Assembly (NCBI GenBank): GCA_034440575.1
Contig: JAOTOL010000443.1
Span: 1-64,000 of the forward strand
DNA from: Imbricaverruca yamaguchii
Lineage: Eukaryota > Arthropoda > Thecostraca > Neoverrucidae
DNA length: 64,000 nt
Reading direction: 5' to 3'
In this document: one piece after another, positions 24,122-46,029 of the stretch
Numbering within the stretch: the first letter of the stretch is position 1
Layout: each line of letters starts with the position of its first letter
Made by a program: the position numbers and the translations under genes
Notes under the pieces: model-generated
The model's input: the letters and a program-made list of their open reading frames with translations, nothing else
Told to the model about the DNA's origin: nothing
Databases searched by the model: none

Positions 24122-25270
24122 CAATTGTTCAGCACCGCTGCAAGCAGGCCCGGCCGACCGCGGTGCTGCGACTCCGACCCAGCAGTCGGAGACCCAGCGG
24201 CCGGAGACCCAGCGGTCGGAGACCCAGCGGCCGGAGACCCAGCGGGCGGAGACCCAGCGGCCGGAGACCCAGCGGTCGGAGACCCAGCGGTGTGAGACCC
24301 AGCGGCCGGAGACCCAGCGGCCGGAGACCCAGCAGCCGGAGACCCAGCGGCCGGAGACCCAGCGGTCGGAGACCCAGCGGCCGGAGACCCAGCGGCCGAA
24401 GACCCAGCGGTGGGAGACCCAGCGGTGTGAGACCCAGCGGCCGGAGACCCAGCGGCCGGAGACCCAGCGGTGGGAGACCCAGCGGTCGGAGACCCAGCGG
24501 CCGGAGACCCAGCGGCCGGAGACACAGCGGTCGGAGACCCAGCGGCCGGAGACCCAGCGGTGGGAGACCCAGCGGTCAGAGACCCAGCGGTGGGAGACCC
24601 AGCGACCGGAGACCCAGTGGCCGGAGACCCAGCGGTCGGAGACCCAGCGGCCGGAGACCCAGCGGCCGGAGACCCAGCGGTCGGAGACCCAGCGGGCGGA
24701 GACCCAGCGGTCGGAGACCCAGCGGGCGGAGACCCAGCGGGCGGAGACCCAGCGGGCGGAGACCCAGCGGGGGGAGACCCAGCGGGCGGAGACCCAGCGG
24801 CGGAGACCCAGGGGGAGACCCAGCGGGCGGAGACCCAGCGGGCGGAGACCCAGCGGCCGGAGACCCAGCGGTCGGAGACCCAGCGGGCGGAGACCCAGCG
24901 GGCGGAGACCCAGCGGCCGGAGACCCAGCGGTCGGAGACCCAGCGGTGGGAGACCCAGCGGCCGGAGACCCAGCGGTCGGAGACCCAGCGGTCGGAGACC
25001 CAGCGGTGGGAGACCCAGCGGCCGGAGACCCAGCGGTCGGAGACCCAGCGGTCGGAGACCCAGCGGGCGGAGACCCAGCGGTCGGAGACCCAGCGGCCGG
25101 AGACCCAGTGGCCGGAGACCCAGCGGTGGGAGACCCAGCGGTCGGAGACCCAGCGGCCGGAGACCCAGCGGCCGGAGACCCAGCGGTCGGAGACCCAGCG
25201 GTGGGAGACCCAGCGGGCGGAGACCCAGCGGGCGGAGACGAATTGTTCAGCACGGCTGCAAACAGGCCCA
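24122..25270 (+). repeat. 15-bp minisatellite with flanking direct repeats
   Basis: About 71 copies of GGAGACCCAGCGGYC fill about 24,170-25,238. AATTGTTCAGCACCGCTGCA-GCAGGCCC at about 24,122 recurs almost unchanged at about 25,241. The 15-bp unit keeps every frame open (RRPSG, GDPAV, ETQR, AGSPT repeats), giving open frames up to 494 codons. The phase changes once near 24,800 because of a short unit. I treat these as non-coding side effects. Confidence 0.95.
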
Positions 25271-25540
25271 GCCGAAGATTGTCGGAAATAGCTGAAATGC
25301 TTGAGTCAGCTAGCCACCGAATGACTTGAGGTTTGATGCTGCACACCAACTGTGCTCTTCTGCCGTGACGCCACACCTCGACGAGAATAGCGCGCAGCAA
25401 GGTTGTCGTAACATGCTTAGATCAAGGGAGGCGGCAGACGCACACACGCGCTGCTCAGATACCACTACAAAACACAGCTCACCGTGAAGCTCTCGCGCAC
25501 CGAAGCACTCGCACGACGCTCCCCCACCGACGTCGAATTG
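25271..25540. other. Short intergenic stretch, nothing recognised
   Basis: GC-rich flank of the 15-bp array with no supportable feature. Confidence 0.4.
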
Positions 25541-25599
25541 TAGCTCGCAACAAATGAATGCTAAAAGTTACATTAGGTTACATAATACAAATGCTTGTC

Positions 25600-26394
25600 A
25601 CATCACTTAACCTCACGATGACGACCATCGCACCACTACCAAAACTTATAGCAATGCGGAGAAAACATCGCTCCACGCTCACTTCTACTGCACTGATCCA
25701 AAAAACGCATACACCCACAGCGAAATCCAACAGCTGTTCCTAGAATACACAGCTCAACGCCCAATCAAGAAATCATGTACACAGATGACTCCATAAAATA
25801 CGCACCAAGGGAGTAGCGCCGGTGGTCTTCTAAAAAAAAACTCGCCGCCCAGAGTTTACTCCACGATCTCTGCCAGACACTACAACCATCTACACAATAT
25901 AGCTGCGCAATTCCCACAGCATACAAAGCAATCGGAAACTCAAACGTACAACACTATAACAGCCTGGGACTCAAAGTCGGCATTACAAAATTATGCCACT
26001 CGTACAACAAACACTTTCATTCATCTCACAAATTATCAACACTCACCTACAACCTACAAGCACAGCCACTATTACTCTGGATACAAAGTCACCCAAACAT
26101 CATTGTCAATGAACACTTAGACACACAAGCTAACAAAACAACCACACTCTCAGGCATCGCACTTTGCATCACATCACAATTGGGCTACTTCCTCACGTAC
26201 AACAAACCCTTACGTCACAACTACAAGCATGCGATGAAATACAAACAGTACTTCACACCATGTAAGCACTGTAGTTCAATCAGTAGTTCACAAGTTCAAG
26301 GAACATCCACCCAAAATACGAACACTGGGACGATATCAACCAACGCATACACCACCAACAAATCATGACACGCTTACGCATATGACACACAGCA
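25600..26394 (+). mobile_element. Degenerate LINE ORF2 with RNase H domain, first part
   Basis: On the + strand EIMYTDD-SIKYAP (about 25,768-25,803) corresponds to the EIYTDGS start of the RNase H domain found in R1/I/Jockey-group LINEs. LLWIQSHPNIIVNEHLDTQA (about 26,069-26,128) corresponds to its WIPGHxGIxGNExAD block. Stops and frameshifts show it is dead. The copy is interrupted at 26,395 by a TTAA-flanked MITE and appears to continue at 27,240. Confidence 0.7.
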
Positions 26395-27239
26395 TTAACC
26401 CGTCCTGTCTCGGGGGGGTCTTCAACCGCGACCCCTCAGGATTTTTTTTCTTGCGGATATTGAACGAACGGCGCACGGCAGCGCTAAAAAATTTGGCATA
26501 TCTTTTCCCACATCAATTTGGCATGCTGTTTCAAAATTTCGAAGTTAGGTCACCTAGGGTCAACGAGTTAGTCAAGGTCAAGTGAGGTCACCTCCAAAAA
26601 AGTTCAACCAGTCGTCTCGCTTTAACGGATACAGATACTTTAATGAAACTTTCAGCGTTTGCTTATCTTTAGGGATGCAACAAACGTACGAGAGGAACTT
26701 TTCATTTTCCACGCTTTTGACTACATATAAATTTTGCATATTTGCCTATTGCAGTTCGAAGATACTGGCTAAAGTAGGCATTTGTTTATTAGGGCAAGTT
26801 GACTTCCAACAACATTTATCGGTCTGCTATACCCATTAGGAAAGGAAAATTAAGGAAAACTTGAGAACTAAATTGTGAAATTTCAAAAAAAAAAAAGTTT
26901 TTTTTTTTGGGGGGGGCGAAAAATTGTATGGCCGTGGTCGATTTCGCTGTCCTATTCTGATTCCAAATACCCTTTTTTTCAAATATCCCAGAAAATGAAC
27001 TCCCCAGAGCCAAAAACATAATGTAAGTTGTGAAAAGTGGTAAAAGTATATCCCCCACTGACGCCACTTTTTAGGGGAAATTGTTTTGGGGGTAGATCTG
27101 GACCCTACTCGTTGAGCGCTTTCCGATGACAACTCTTTCGTTTTCGTGCGACGTTTAGTTCGGATTTTAGAGGGGGGTTACTATCTGCCTCCCCCTAGAC
27201 GGGGTGTGAGGATCTAACCGGAGAGACGGCGCGGGTTAA
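26395..27239. mobile_element. piggyBac-like MITE with TTAA target duplication
   Basis: TTAA at 26,395-26,398 and 27,236-27,239 bracket an 837-bp body. The ends are CCCGTCCTGTCTC and, reverse-complemented, CCCGCGCCGTCTC (10 of 13 identical). Both continue into G-rich blocks and then AGGATTTT or CTAAAATCC. TTAA targets with CCC-starting ends are typical of piggyBac transposons. It has no coding capacity. It carries an AGGTCA-rich module at 26,536-26,594. Confidence 0.75.
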
Positions 27240-27465
27240 CGCACTACTCCTAACATAGTAACCCACTGCACTACTTACAAGAGAACACTAACAGTACACC
27301 GCATCGCAATCTGCTATCACAAATACATACAGCAACGGTAACCGATTACCACGTGCTACAAAATCATCATCTAAGCTTCAACATCAAAACATTCCTCAGC
27401 GGCAAACACGCAGGACTCTACAAGAACATCTTCCACCATCTTTCCTCCGCTGACAATACACTCTG
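27240..27465 (+). mobile_element. LINE ORF2, continuation after the MITE
   Basis: A weakly protein-like stretch (THHVLQNHHLSFNIKTFLSG then LYKNIFHHLSS) resembles the His/Cys-poor C-terminal region after LINE RNase H. The call rests on its position directly after the MITE and on base composition shared with 25.6-26.4 kb. Confidence 0.45.
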
Positions 27466-28136
27466 AAATGTGACAAAAGAAAAGAAAAAGGGAGCCGCCA
27501 GAGAGGAAAAATAAAACTTAAATAAACCAACATAATTTTTTTTTATCGCAAGCTGATCTGAAGGAAAAGCGAATCCAAGCGACATGGATGTACGTTTCAG
27601 AAAATTGTTAGGATAGCCCAATGCATCAAGGGAATGGGAGGATCCAAATTGGTTGGGGGAATACCAGACAGGGTTCCATGCTGAAAGTGTAGATTATAGG
27701 GAGAGGGGTACAGTCAATATTGGAGGGGGAAGTGCCATCCGAAAAACATTCAAATATACACCCTTACCAAGCGGCACTTACTGTATTACCTGCTTCGTTG
27801 CTTACAATGATAACCTATATCAGCGATGACCGAAGGCCTCCCTCACTCTCCAAACTGCCCTGGCTACACCACTCAGCCAACCACAAATAAACTCAACTCG
27901 TCCTCAAGTTACCCTACTCCACGTCTTCGAGCTTCAACTCATCTTCACTTGGGTCTTCACATCACGCCATTCTCAACCTCTACAAGCTCGTTCAAGCACC
28001 ACCCATCATTCCAAGACCAGCCCTGCTGTCCATACCACCACCGGTTCATGCACACCCCAGCCCAACACACACCAACTCTCCAGCATTTAGCACACCTCTC
28101 CAGCATTTAGCACAACACTCACTCGCACATCATGCC
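27466..28136. other. Intergenic stretch
   Basis: C-rich, low-complexity sequence. CTCTCCAGCATTTAGCAC is repeated twice in tandem at about 28,075-28,112. Otherwise nothing was recognised. Confidence 0.5.
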
Positions 28137-28144
28137 CACCAGAA

Positions 28145-28348
28145 CAGTGGTGCATCCAGGATTTTTTTTTCCTGGGTCCGACCTTCCCCACAAAAGAATG
28201 TGATGGAACATAGAAACCTTCCGGAGCGCAAAGCGAGTCGAAAATTTAGGGTTTATCCTAGTGAAAATATCAAAATTATCGTTCGATCTAGTTTGTTTGT
28301 TTTTGCCTGCCAAGGGGAGGCCGCTCCCCACCCCTGGCTGCGCCCCTG
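28145..28348. mobile_element. hAT-like MITE, 204 bp
   Basis: Perfect 8-bp direct repeats CACCAGAA at 28,137-28,144 and 28,349-28,356 flank ends CAGTGGTGCATCCAGG and, reverse-complemented, CAGGGGCGCAGCCAGG. An 8-bp target duplication with CAGNG-starting ends is the hAT hallmark. It is too short to encode a transposase. Confidence 0.88.
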
Positions 28349-28569
28349 CACCAGAAACATCCGACATTACTTGGTGATGCGATTACAGACAAACCACAAA
28401 CAGACGACCACCTAGGGCAGGCTCGGAGACCCCATCCTACCCCTCCCTCAATGCACCACCGCGTGGCAAGCACGAGCTACTGAGTGATAGTGACTGAGGA
28501 GCAGTATTCAGGTTCAAGAAGCAGTGTCCCTGTCCGAGGAGCGTCATCCCTTGAAAAACTTTTTTCTTA

Positions 28570-30432
28570 ACGCCTTCCACTGCCGGATTTTTCGGCCTCC
28601 CGCTGTGCTCTTAGCTTCCTGCTGTGTTTATTCGGGGCCACCAACGTGCATTTGTGGGACCCCCAGCGCAACTTTGGGGGCTCAGGTATAATTTCTCGTG
28701 GTCCCGACACGACTTTTCGGGCCCAGGTGGATGATTCCGGGGACCTGACGGCACTTCTTCTGCTCGACGCATTTTTCTGAGAACTTCTTCTGAACGTTTT
28801 GACGTCCGAGTCTCCAATTTGATTTTCTGAGTTCTCGGCGCCATATGTTTGTTTTCCGCCGCGATTGTTCAAGCTCAGATACGTTTTTTTGTGGGTAAGG
28901 GGATACCTGTGCGATTTCCGAAACCATCTGGTGTCTGGCTTGGGGCTCCCGAGCGATTTTCCTGACTCGGACATTTATTTTTCGAAATCTCTATTTATTT
29001 TTGATATCTCCGTCTATTTTATCGTCAGTTCCTGATGTGATTTTTGGGGCCGAGCTCTACTTATTTGGGGCCATGGATGCTAATTGTGGTAGCCCGAAGG
29101 GAGATTCTAATCCCCGACCACATTTTGTTCGGGACTAGCAGCAGGAATTTCTGGTCCCGAGCGAGATATCTGGGTGCCTCGACGGGAGTTCGCGAGGCTC
29201 GTTGCACTTACTGGGCTCCAGCGTGATTTTCGCGGGCCCTGGGAACAAATTTGTGGGCCTGGCGCGAGTTTTTTTTAGCCCGTTGCATTTAATTAGAGCC
29301 CCTGAACGAATCCTGAGGGCACCGACGATTATTTATGGGCCCGAAGAGATTTTAGGGACTATACCGCGATTTTTTGGAGCTCACCCGTTCAGGAAGGCGG
29401 AGGAGGGGTGATGCATTTTCCTCTTTGGTAAGCCACTGCGGCTGCTCAACGATTTTTTTTTTCTCAGCCGGTGACACTCTTGCAGAGTGCAAAGATCCTT
29501 CTGGAGCTTTTTTCCAGACCTGTTCTGAATTTTACAGTGCTCGGATCAATGCAATGAAATCCCCTTGTGATTGTTTTTGTGTCTAGTTCTATTTCCTGCA
29601 AACCTCCTGCGCGATTATTTTATGACCCAGTACGATTATTCGAGCTCCCGGTCCATTATTTGCGGTGCCACACCACACCTATTTTCCGGTGTCCGACACA
29701 TTTTCTTGCGGGGGGGGAGGAGATGGTCTTAGATGCAATTTTGCTGGCCGCAGTGTCAGAGAAGGCAGAGACTTGTGGGGCTCCGGTGCGACTTTTTGTG
29801 CCCTAATGTGATTTTCAAGAGCAGCGACGCGACTTTTTGGGTCTGAGTGCGATATTTTCAGCCCATCGCTATTTGTTGATTCCTTAGGGCGAGCATTAGC
29901 AGCATCGACATGTTTTGGGGACCTAACACGTTTCGGGGGCTTTTGGAACGATTGTTGGAATCCCAGAGTGACTTTCCATGTGTGGACTGCTTTTTTTCAT
30001 TGCCCCGGCTTCATTTTTTTGGTGGTCCCGATGGGACTTCTGGGTCCCGGTGCGGCCCCTCGAGCTCCCAACGTGATTTGCAGGGGTCGGGGGGCGACTT
30101 TTTGGTACCACTAGGCTCAGCGTGATTTCCAGTGCCGACCTTTCAGGGCCGGGTCGACCTTTTGGGGTCACCGTCGTGATTTTCAAGAAGCCGGCACGAA
30201 CTTGTGGACCACAGTGTGATTTTCAGGGGCCAGGCGCGAACATTTATGGCCCAGCGTATTTTCAGCGACCCCGGTCAGACATTTCAGGAGGTACAGCGCG
30301 ATGTTCTGGCCCTCTGCGCGACTTTTAGGGTTCCTAATGTGACTTTTATTGGCCCGGTGTGACTCTTGGGTGCGAATGATCTCTCGGGGGCGGGCAACTG
30401 CCCCATTGCTCTCACCCCTCGGTATGCCATTG
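28570..30432 (-). mobile_element. Short-period element C (two-part copy)
   Basis: Reverse-oriented ~20-bp units throughout. It begins at 30,419-30,432 with the complement of CAATGGCATACCGAGGGG, has the GAAAATTCAGAACAGGTC-like landmark at about 29,517-29,543, an internal terminus at 29,421-29,447 (CTCTTTGGTAAGCCACTGCG), and ends near 28,570 with CTTTCCACTGCC-TTTTTCGGCCTCCCG-like bases that also occur at the end of element D. No coding potential is seen. Confidence 0.8.
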
Positions 30433-30758
30433 GCTACAACCACCAGCCATTTATATCACTATGACCTCCAAATTATACCGCACCCTTCACCAAACTTAGT
30501 CACTGTACCATATCCACCAAATTACGCTACGACCCTCAACTACCCTCCATCACTGCACCATCTCCTCCAAATTACGTCGCGACCGAATGGAGACCAAACA
30601 ACCAGTTGGCAGCTGCCGCCCGGCAACTGGCGAACTTGGCCGGTATTTATAGAGGTGACTTGAGTTTGCCTTCAGTCTGTGTCCGTCGCTGGACTGTGGT
30701 GCTCCTATCACGTCGGTGTGTGCCTACCTGCCACGACAATGGTGGTACGTGTGCTTCC
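30433..30758. other. Intergenic stretch, nothing recognised
   Basis: C-rich 5' half with loose CTCCAAATTA-CG repeats. No gene found. Confidence 0.5.
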
Positions 30759-30972
30759 GTGCCGTTCGGCACCCGGCTGTGGGAATGTGGCAGCAGCCTG
30801 CGCTAGGTCACTGCCGTTCGGCACCTGGCTGTAGGGGTGTGGCAGCAGCCTGCGCTAGTTCACTGCCGTTCGGCACCTGGCTGTAGGGGTGTGGCAGCAG
30901 CCTGCGCTAGTTCACTGCCGTTCGACACCTGCCCGTAGGGGTGTGGCAGCAGCCTGCGCTAGTTCACTGCCG
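30759..30972 (+). repeat. 52-bp minisatellite
   Basis: Four copies of a unit containing GTTCGGCACCTGGCTGTAGG and GTGGCAGCAGCCTGCGCTAG. GCAGCAGCC starts at 30790, 30842, 30894 and 30946 give a 52-bp period. Confidence 0.95.
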
Positions 30973-31363
30973 TGTGCTCAGATGACACGCCAGCGCCTGC
31001 CGCCCTTCAACCGGCCCGCTGGTTACTCTGTTCGGCATCGGTGGAGCTTTGCATCTTTTTGGTTGGGCTTGTGTCCCACCAAGTTCCCTGACTCCTAGTA
31101 TAGGGCATTATAGCATAGTCAACATTTTATCGCATGGGTATTGAATAGAAAGAATGACATCAAAATATCTTGGGTCCCACCAAATTTGGCTTCCAAAACT
31201 TAGAAAGCTCCACTCCCGATATCCGCTCATTGTTTCTAGTTGCTAATTTTGTCTGCGCAGCGACAACCGTTGTAGCTTCTAGTAAAGCAGATACTTAGAT
31301 GCTTTCTTCCATGGGAGTAATATATGATACATGAGAATGAGGACAAATGCGACTTATAATGGG

Positions 31364-32715
31364 CAGTGGCGTAGCAAACATGGGTGGAGTTCTGGGTGCA
31401 ACCTCTTGGATCCTCTCCCTCCTACCCCTCTTGGCGGATCCGAAGGGGCCCACCAGGCTACCGCCTTAATGAACCCGCAAGTACATCTTAAGGTGTAGGC
31501 GCGGAGATAAAACCGAGATAAAATGCATCTAGCAGGTTATGTGGCGTGAGTCCTTGAGACCTGAAGATATCCACCCTGTAAGCTCACGATGGTCGTGAAG
31601 ACAAAACTGCTGGAATGTTCGTGCCAGCTTGGAAGGGCCATCTCAGCTGGAAATGATTCCTAACAACTGGGGAGTGCACAGGATCCTGAAGGCCCTTGAT
31701 AAATATGCAGGGCATCTGAGGGCATGAGAGAACTGGGATGCTCTTGCGGCTTGAAAGTTTCCCTGACGGATGAATAGGATCCCTACGAGCTGAAAAAGAA
31801 TAGTGAGGACCTCTGAATTGGAATTTCCTTTAGATGAGAGCTAGATAGGCCTATTGGTAACTGTGATGACCCCCTGAAAGCAGGATAGGACACTTGGGGA
31901 TGTAGATGCCGCCTGAGAGCCCGATAGGACTGAACTTGGATGACCATGAGGTCAGGAGGAACACCTAGGGATGAACAGGGATTCCTGAAGCAAAAGCAAG
32001 TTCGTGCGGGTTGACGATTGTTGTTAGGAATACTGAGGGCTCGCCTCAGAGCCAGAATGCCATCGAAACTGAAACAGTTGTCGATAATTTGGAAGGGCTT
32101 CTATCAGCTTCAGAGGCTCCTGATAGCTAACAGAGTCCCTCCAAGAGCTAATGCGAATCCATAATCTTAACGTCGGTTTTGTGGAATATCAAGCGATCGC
32201 ATCAGAGCTAATTACAGCTAAAAGGGCTCTCGAGAACTGGGTTGGGCCTCTAGTAGCTGGAGAGGATCCCTGATGATCGAAAACGAACACTAAGTGTTAT
32301 AAAGAACTGAACTGGGATGCCCAAGAGGTTTGGAGGGAGTCTCTATGAGAACACCAAGGCCTCCTGAGAGCTTGGGAGACTTCCCAGGGGCTAGTGATGG
32401 TTGTGAGGAATAATGAGGGTCAGTCTAAGAACTAGAATGCCTTTCATCACCAAAAGTCTGTCGAAAATTACGAAGAACGCCGAGACTTGAAAATGGCCCA
32501 TGAGAACTAGAGAGGGCTGGAATGTCCTTGCAGTTTGAGAGGAACCCTGAGGAATGAGCAGGGCTCCATAAGAGCTAATGAGAGTTCGGAGGGCTGGCGA
32601 AGTTTGCTACTTGTGAGGCCTGCCTCGGAGCTGGATGTCTCTGAAAGCTAAACAGGACTGTCGAGAACCGAAGAGGGCCCATGAAAGTTCGCGAAGTTGA
32701 AAGTCGATAGCCCAT
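31364..32715 (+). mobile_element. Second type of short-period element
   Basis: It starts with CAGTGGCGTAGCAAACATGG and becomes, from about 31,560, a degenerate series of ~20-25-bp units near CCTGAGAGCTGGGAGGG (for example CTGAGAGCTTGGGAGACT, CTCGAGAACTGGGTTGGGCC). Its core differs from elements A-E, but the architecture is the same: a transposon-like terminus followed by a short-period body. Confidence 0.65.
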
Positions 32716-32827
32716 GTCGCCTTGACGGACGAATTAGGCTTTCAAATCATTTATATATCATAAATTATAGGATCATATTCTTCCACATATTGAACTAAGT
32801 CTTCGTATATTTCAGGGACTGCTTTTT

Positions 32828-32893
32828 CAAAATCAATATATATATATATGCATATATATACATTTATATATATATTTATATATTTTATATATA

Positions 32894-32980
<87 letters not shown>

Positions 32981-32985
32981 TCTTC
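32828..32985. repeat. (TA)n microsatellite
   Basis: Nearly pure TA dinucleotides with a few TTTATA interruptions at the 5' end. The YI-repeat open frame on it is an artefact. Confidence 0.97.
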
Positions 32986-34670
32986 AGAATGTGAAACCCG
33001 GCGTCACATCCGGGCTATATTGGATTATATCTTCAACATCGTACATAAACGTGCTTTAGAGATACATTTATTTCCTGCATTGGCCCTAAGGCCACTTCTA
33101 GATCGGGACATTCAAGTTATGTCGTACAATCTTGCTCCTGACATAGTACCGCATAGTGGAACACGACGGTCTGGCACTATGTTGCAGTGCAGCATAGTGC
33201 AATAATTGGTGATTAAATGTAGTCGAAATGTATTTGTGCGACTTCTGAATATTTCGCTTCAACGTGTAGCGAGCGATGCACATGGAGGACAGTGTGGTGG
33301 TAGGTTTGTGATGCCAACTTCCTATTGCTTAATTTTCTTACAAATAAATTACTTACAATCTGCCGATTTCCATGGACCGTTGACAATGCGCATTACCGAT
33401 CTTTCATCGACTTTTCGACAGGGCCTTGACACTGCTGAAATGACTCGCCGTGGCCCACGTGGTTACGAAAGCAAGGGGAGGGGGAATTGGTCAAAAACAT
33501 TTAAAGACGCCAACGCTCAAAAGCGACAACTGCTCATAGCATACAATGGATCAAAAACGTTCCAAGTGCTCAAAATCCCCGGCTGCTCATTGTCTGCCAT
33601 CGGCAACTCCGATAGAATCCCGGATGCTCAAAAACCTCAGCTGCTCATGATCCAAATCCGCCAGCCACGTTCAAAACTGCAATGTTCAAAGTAACATCTG
33701 TTGATCTTACATGATCATACTTGGATTCTGCCCCTATGTTTTGGGGAACCCGTATGTTAGGCCTTCACGGGAAGGTGGAGGGGTGGTGTCCTCAGTCTCA
33801 ACTCAACTCGATACAGGATAATAACAATTGTCAAAACAAGTATTGCCCTCTCTTCCATTTTTATATTGCCGTCACATCCATGATATTACGAAAATACTGC
33901 GTGCACACGTTAGAGTGCAATAATACAAACTTTCCCTTAATTATGTTGCAGAGGTTCGGTTTCCCATTGGGCACATCCCTATGTTTCTGAATCATGCAGG
34001 TTTTACCGTTCTTTTATTGGCACTGGCGACAGGATACAAATTTACCTCTGCACACATATTGCCACCTGAGCTTTCGGTAAAACCTAAGCCGGAGGAAAGA
34101 GATCCCATGACATTGCCGATTCGTCAATATGAGTATACGATCATGTCACATGCATAAATAGTCACTACGACAGCAGTTGCATGTGACCTCGCCTGACATC
34201 AAAGATCGGCCTGAACCTCCTGTCTGAAACTAATATAATCATACGCCACCGGACCTGACGTGCCCCGATTCGTCCCGTTCAGTCGTGACTGCACAGTCGT
34301 GATTCAACTCAAATGTGTGTGGCGACACATCAGCGTATGATCTGACTGTGGCCTGAGTATGTGGTGTGTGAATATCAGATGTGTGTCCCGAACCATGCCA
34401 TGCGTCAGCGTGCGAGGGTCGTCCTTGCCTGCAGAGTCGTCACCTGGCTGACCTCAATCTGAACTAACCGCAACCTGCTCGACCATGACCTGACCAGTCG
34501 CCCCGGGACCCAGGCGTGCCATGACGGGCCACGACTTGACGTGACATCATCCGACCCGACCATGCTACTGGCCGGACATAACCTGACAGCACCTTGACAC
34601 AATGGGACGCCATCCAAATGGCGCCTGCCTTGACCGTACGTAAGCCAGCACGTGCGGACCGGGCCGGCAG
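32986..34670. other. Region upstream of the first Mp20 exon found
   Basis: 33,460-33,690 has loose repeats of GCTCAAAA...GCTGCTCAT. 34,180-34,600 is rich in TGACCTGAC-like strings. The missing N-terminal exon of the Mp20-like gene should lie here or further upstream, but I could not identify it. Confidence 0.4.
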
Positions 34671-44765
<10,095 letters not shown>

Positions 44766-45295
44766 AACACCTGCGAGACACGTGTCAGGCAGATGTAAGA
44801 CACACTGAAGGTCCATGTCAGACACACGTGAGACAAAGGTAGACTCCTGCGGAACACATGCCAGCACATGAGATTTATTGGCTTCCTCGTTGCCACTATC
44901 CAGTATTTAATGCCAACGCTGAATTATCTTGTACTACTTGAGGAAGTTTTGCCCAACATTTTGTTGTCGTGACAAAATACGGTGAGTCGCTGCTGTTCGG
45001 AGCATAGCCGTGCTTAGGCGATCGATTGAGACTCGGCTCGTGACGGTTGTCAAAGTTCGCATCAGTTAACACCGAGCTAGCCTGTGCAACTGTCTCCCGC
45101 AGCCCCGGAGAAAAGCGTCGCGCCATTGTCGTGTGGTAGAATGCGAGGGATCCATGTGCTAAGAAGGATCGTCTGCTTTTGGCCCGCCACCGTCGAGTGA
45201 CGCCGCAGCTCTGTGCACTTCGCCAAACTTTGTTTTTGTACATGTCGCTATTTCATTTGCCTGGTTCGGTAAAGAAATAAATGTGGCTCTTTTGT
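44766..45295 (+). other. Mp20-like 3' UTR
   Basis: Sequence from the stop to a canonical AATAAA at 45,276-45,281, followed by a TG/T-rich stretch (TGTGGCTCTTTTGT), as expected for a poly(A) site near 45,295. Confidence 0.7.
45276..45281 (+). promoter_or_regulatory. Polyadenylation signal AATAAA
   Basis: About 510 bases after the Mp20-like stop, with a GT-rich downstream element. Confidence 0.7.
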
Positions 45296-46029
45296 ACATG
45301 TATGGTATGAAGGCTGGTGCTTTCCGGAATTTTGGAGTTCATACCATTTATATTCTCATGTAGTTTGTCGAACGCGTCTTTCATCAAAGGTGTGGCAACA
45401 AGGCAGTTCAGCTAATTTCCAGGGCAGTATTCCAGCCCGGTGTCCCAAATGATGACCGTTATATGCCCTATAGCATACATTGGAAACGTCATGCACTATA
45501 CTACAGGCACACGCTATTACGGATAGAAGCAGTGTTTTTTTTTCTTCCAGTTTTGGCTTGCACTTCGCTCTGTCCGATTTCAAACTGCTTTGATCCAAGA
45601 TATTGCGTCCAGCTCTTCCGAACACTGACATACGTGGATGGAGTAAGTAACTAAGTAAGTTTCGATGCAATGAAACAACCAACCCGAATGACACAGTCTC
45701 GTTCGGCAGTCTCCGATCACCGGAATTCATTGGCTTACTAGGCGAACTGGCACCGACAGAAAACCCCCCCGGGTGCTTTGGGAACACCAACAGGCGTGAT
45801 GTATTTTACTAATATTGATAGCAGTGTCAAACCAGCCAAACCAGGTATGCACAGCCAATGCTCACCGGACTAAGCGTATCTGGTTTTATTGAGATCGGTC
45901 CCAACCATCGTGAACCATTGGGTCGAATAGTGCTGACAGGTGCCGTGACTTGCTCCAATCTCGGTTAAGGCTGGTTCTTACGACAATGCTGAGTTGTTGT
46001 GCTGCCTGGTTGCCTTACTGGATGTTGAG
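45296..46029. other. Intergenic stretch, nothing recognised
   Basis: Mixed composition with no supportable gene or repeat. Confidence 0.5.

Noticed and set aside
23845..25329. 494-codon open frame with RRPSG and GDPAV repeats
   Set aside because: Created by the 15-bp minisatellite, which keeps all frames open on both strands. A one-unit length change swaps the repeat peptide midway, so no frame is preserved.
33440..33480. ATG at 33,440 (MTRRGPRGYESK) as the first Mp20 exon
   Set aside because: GP-YG is reminiscent of transgelin N-termini, but no suitable donor in the needed phase follows and the surrounding sequence is a loose repeat.
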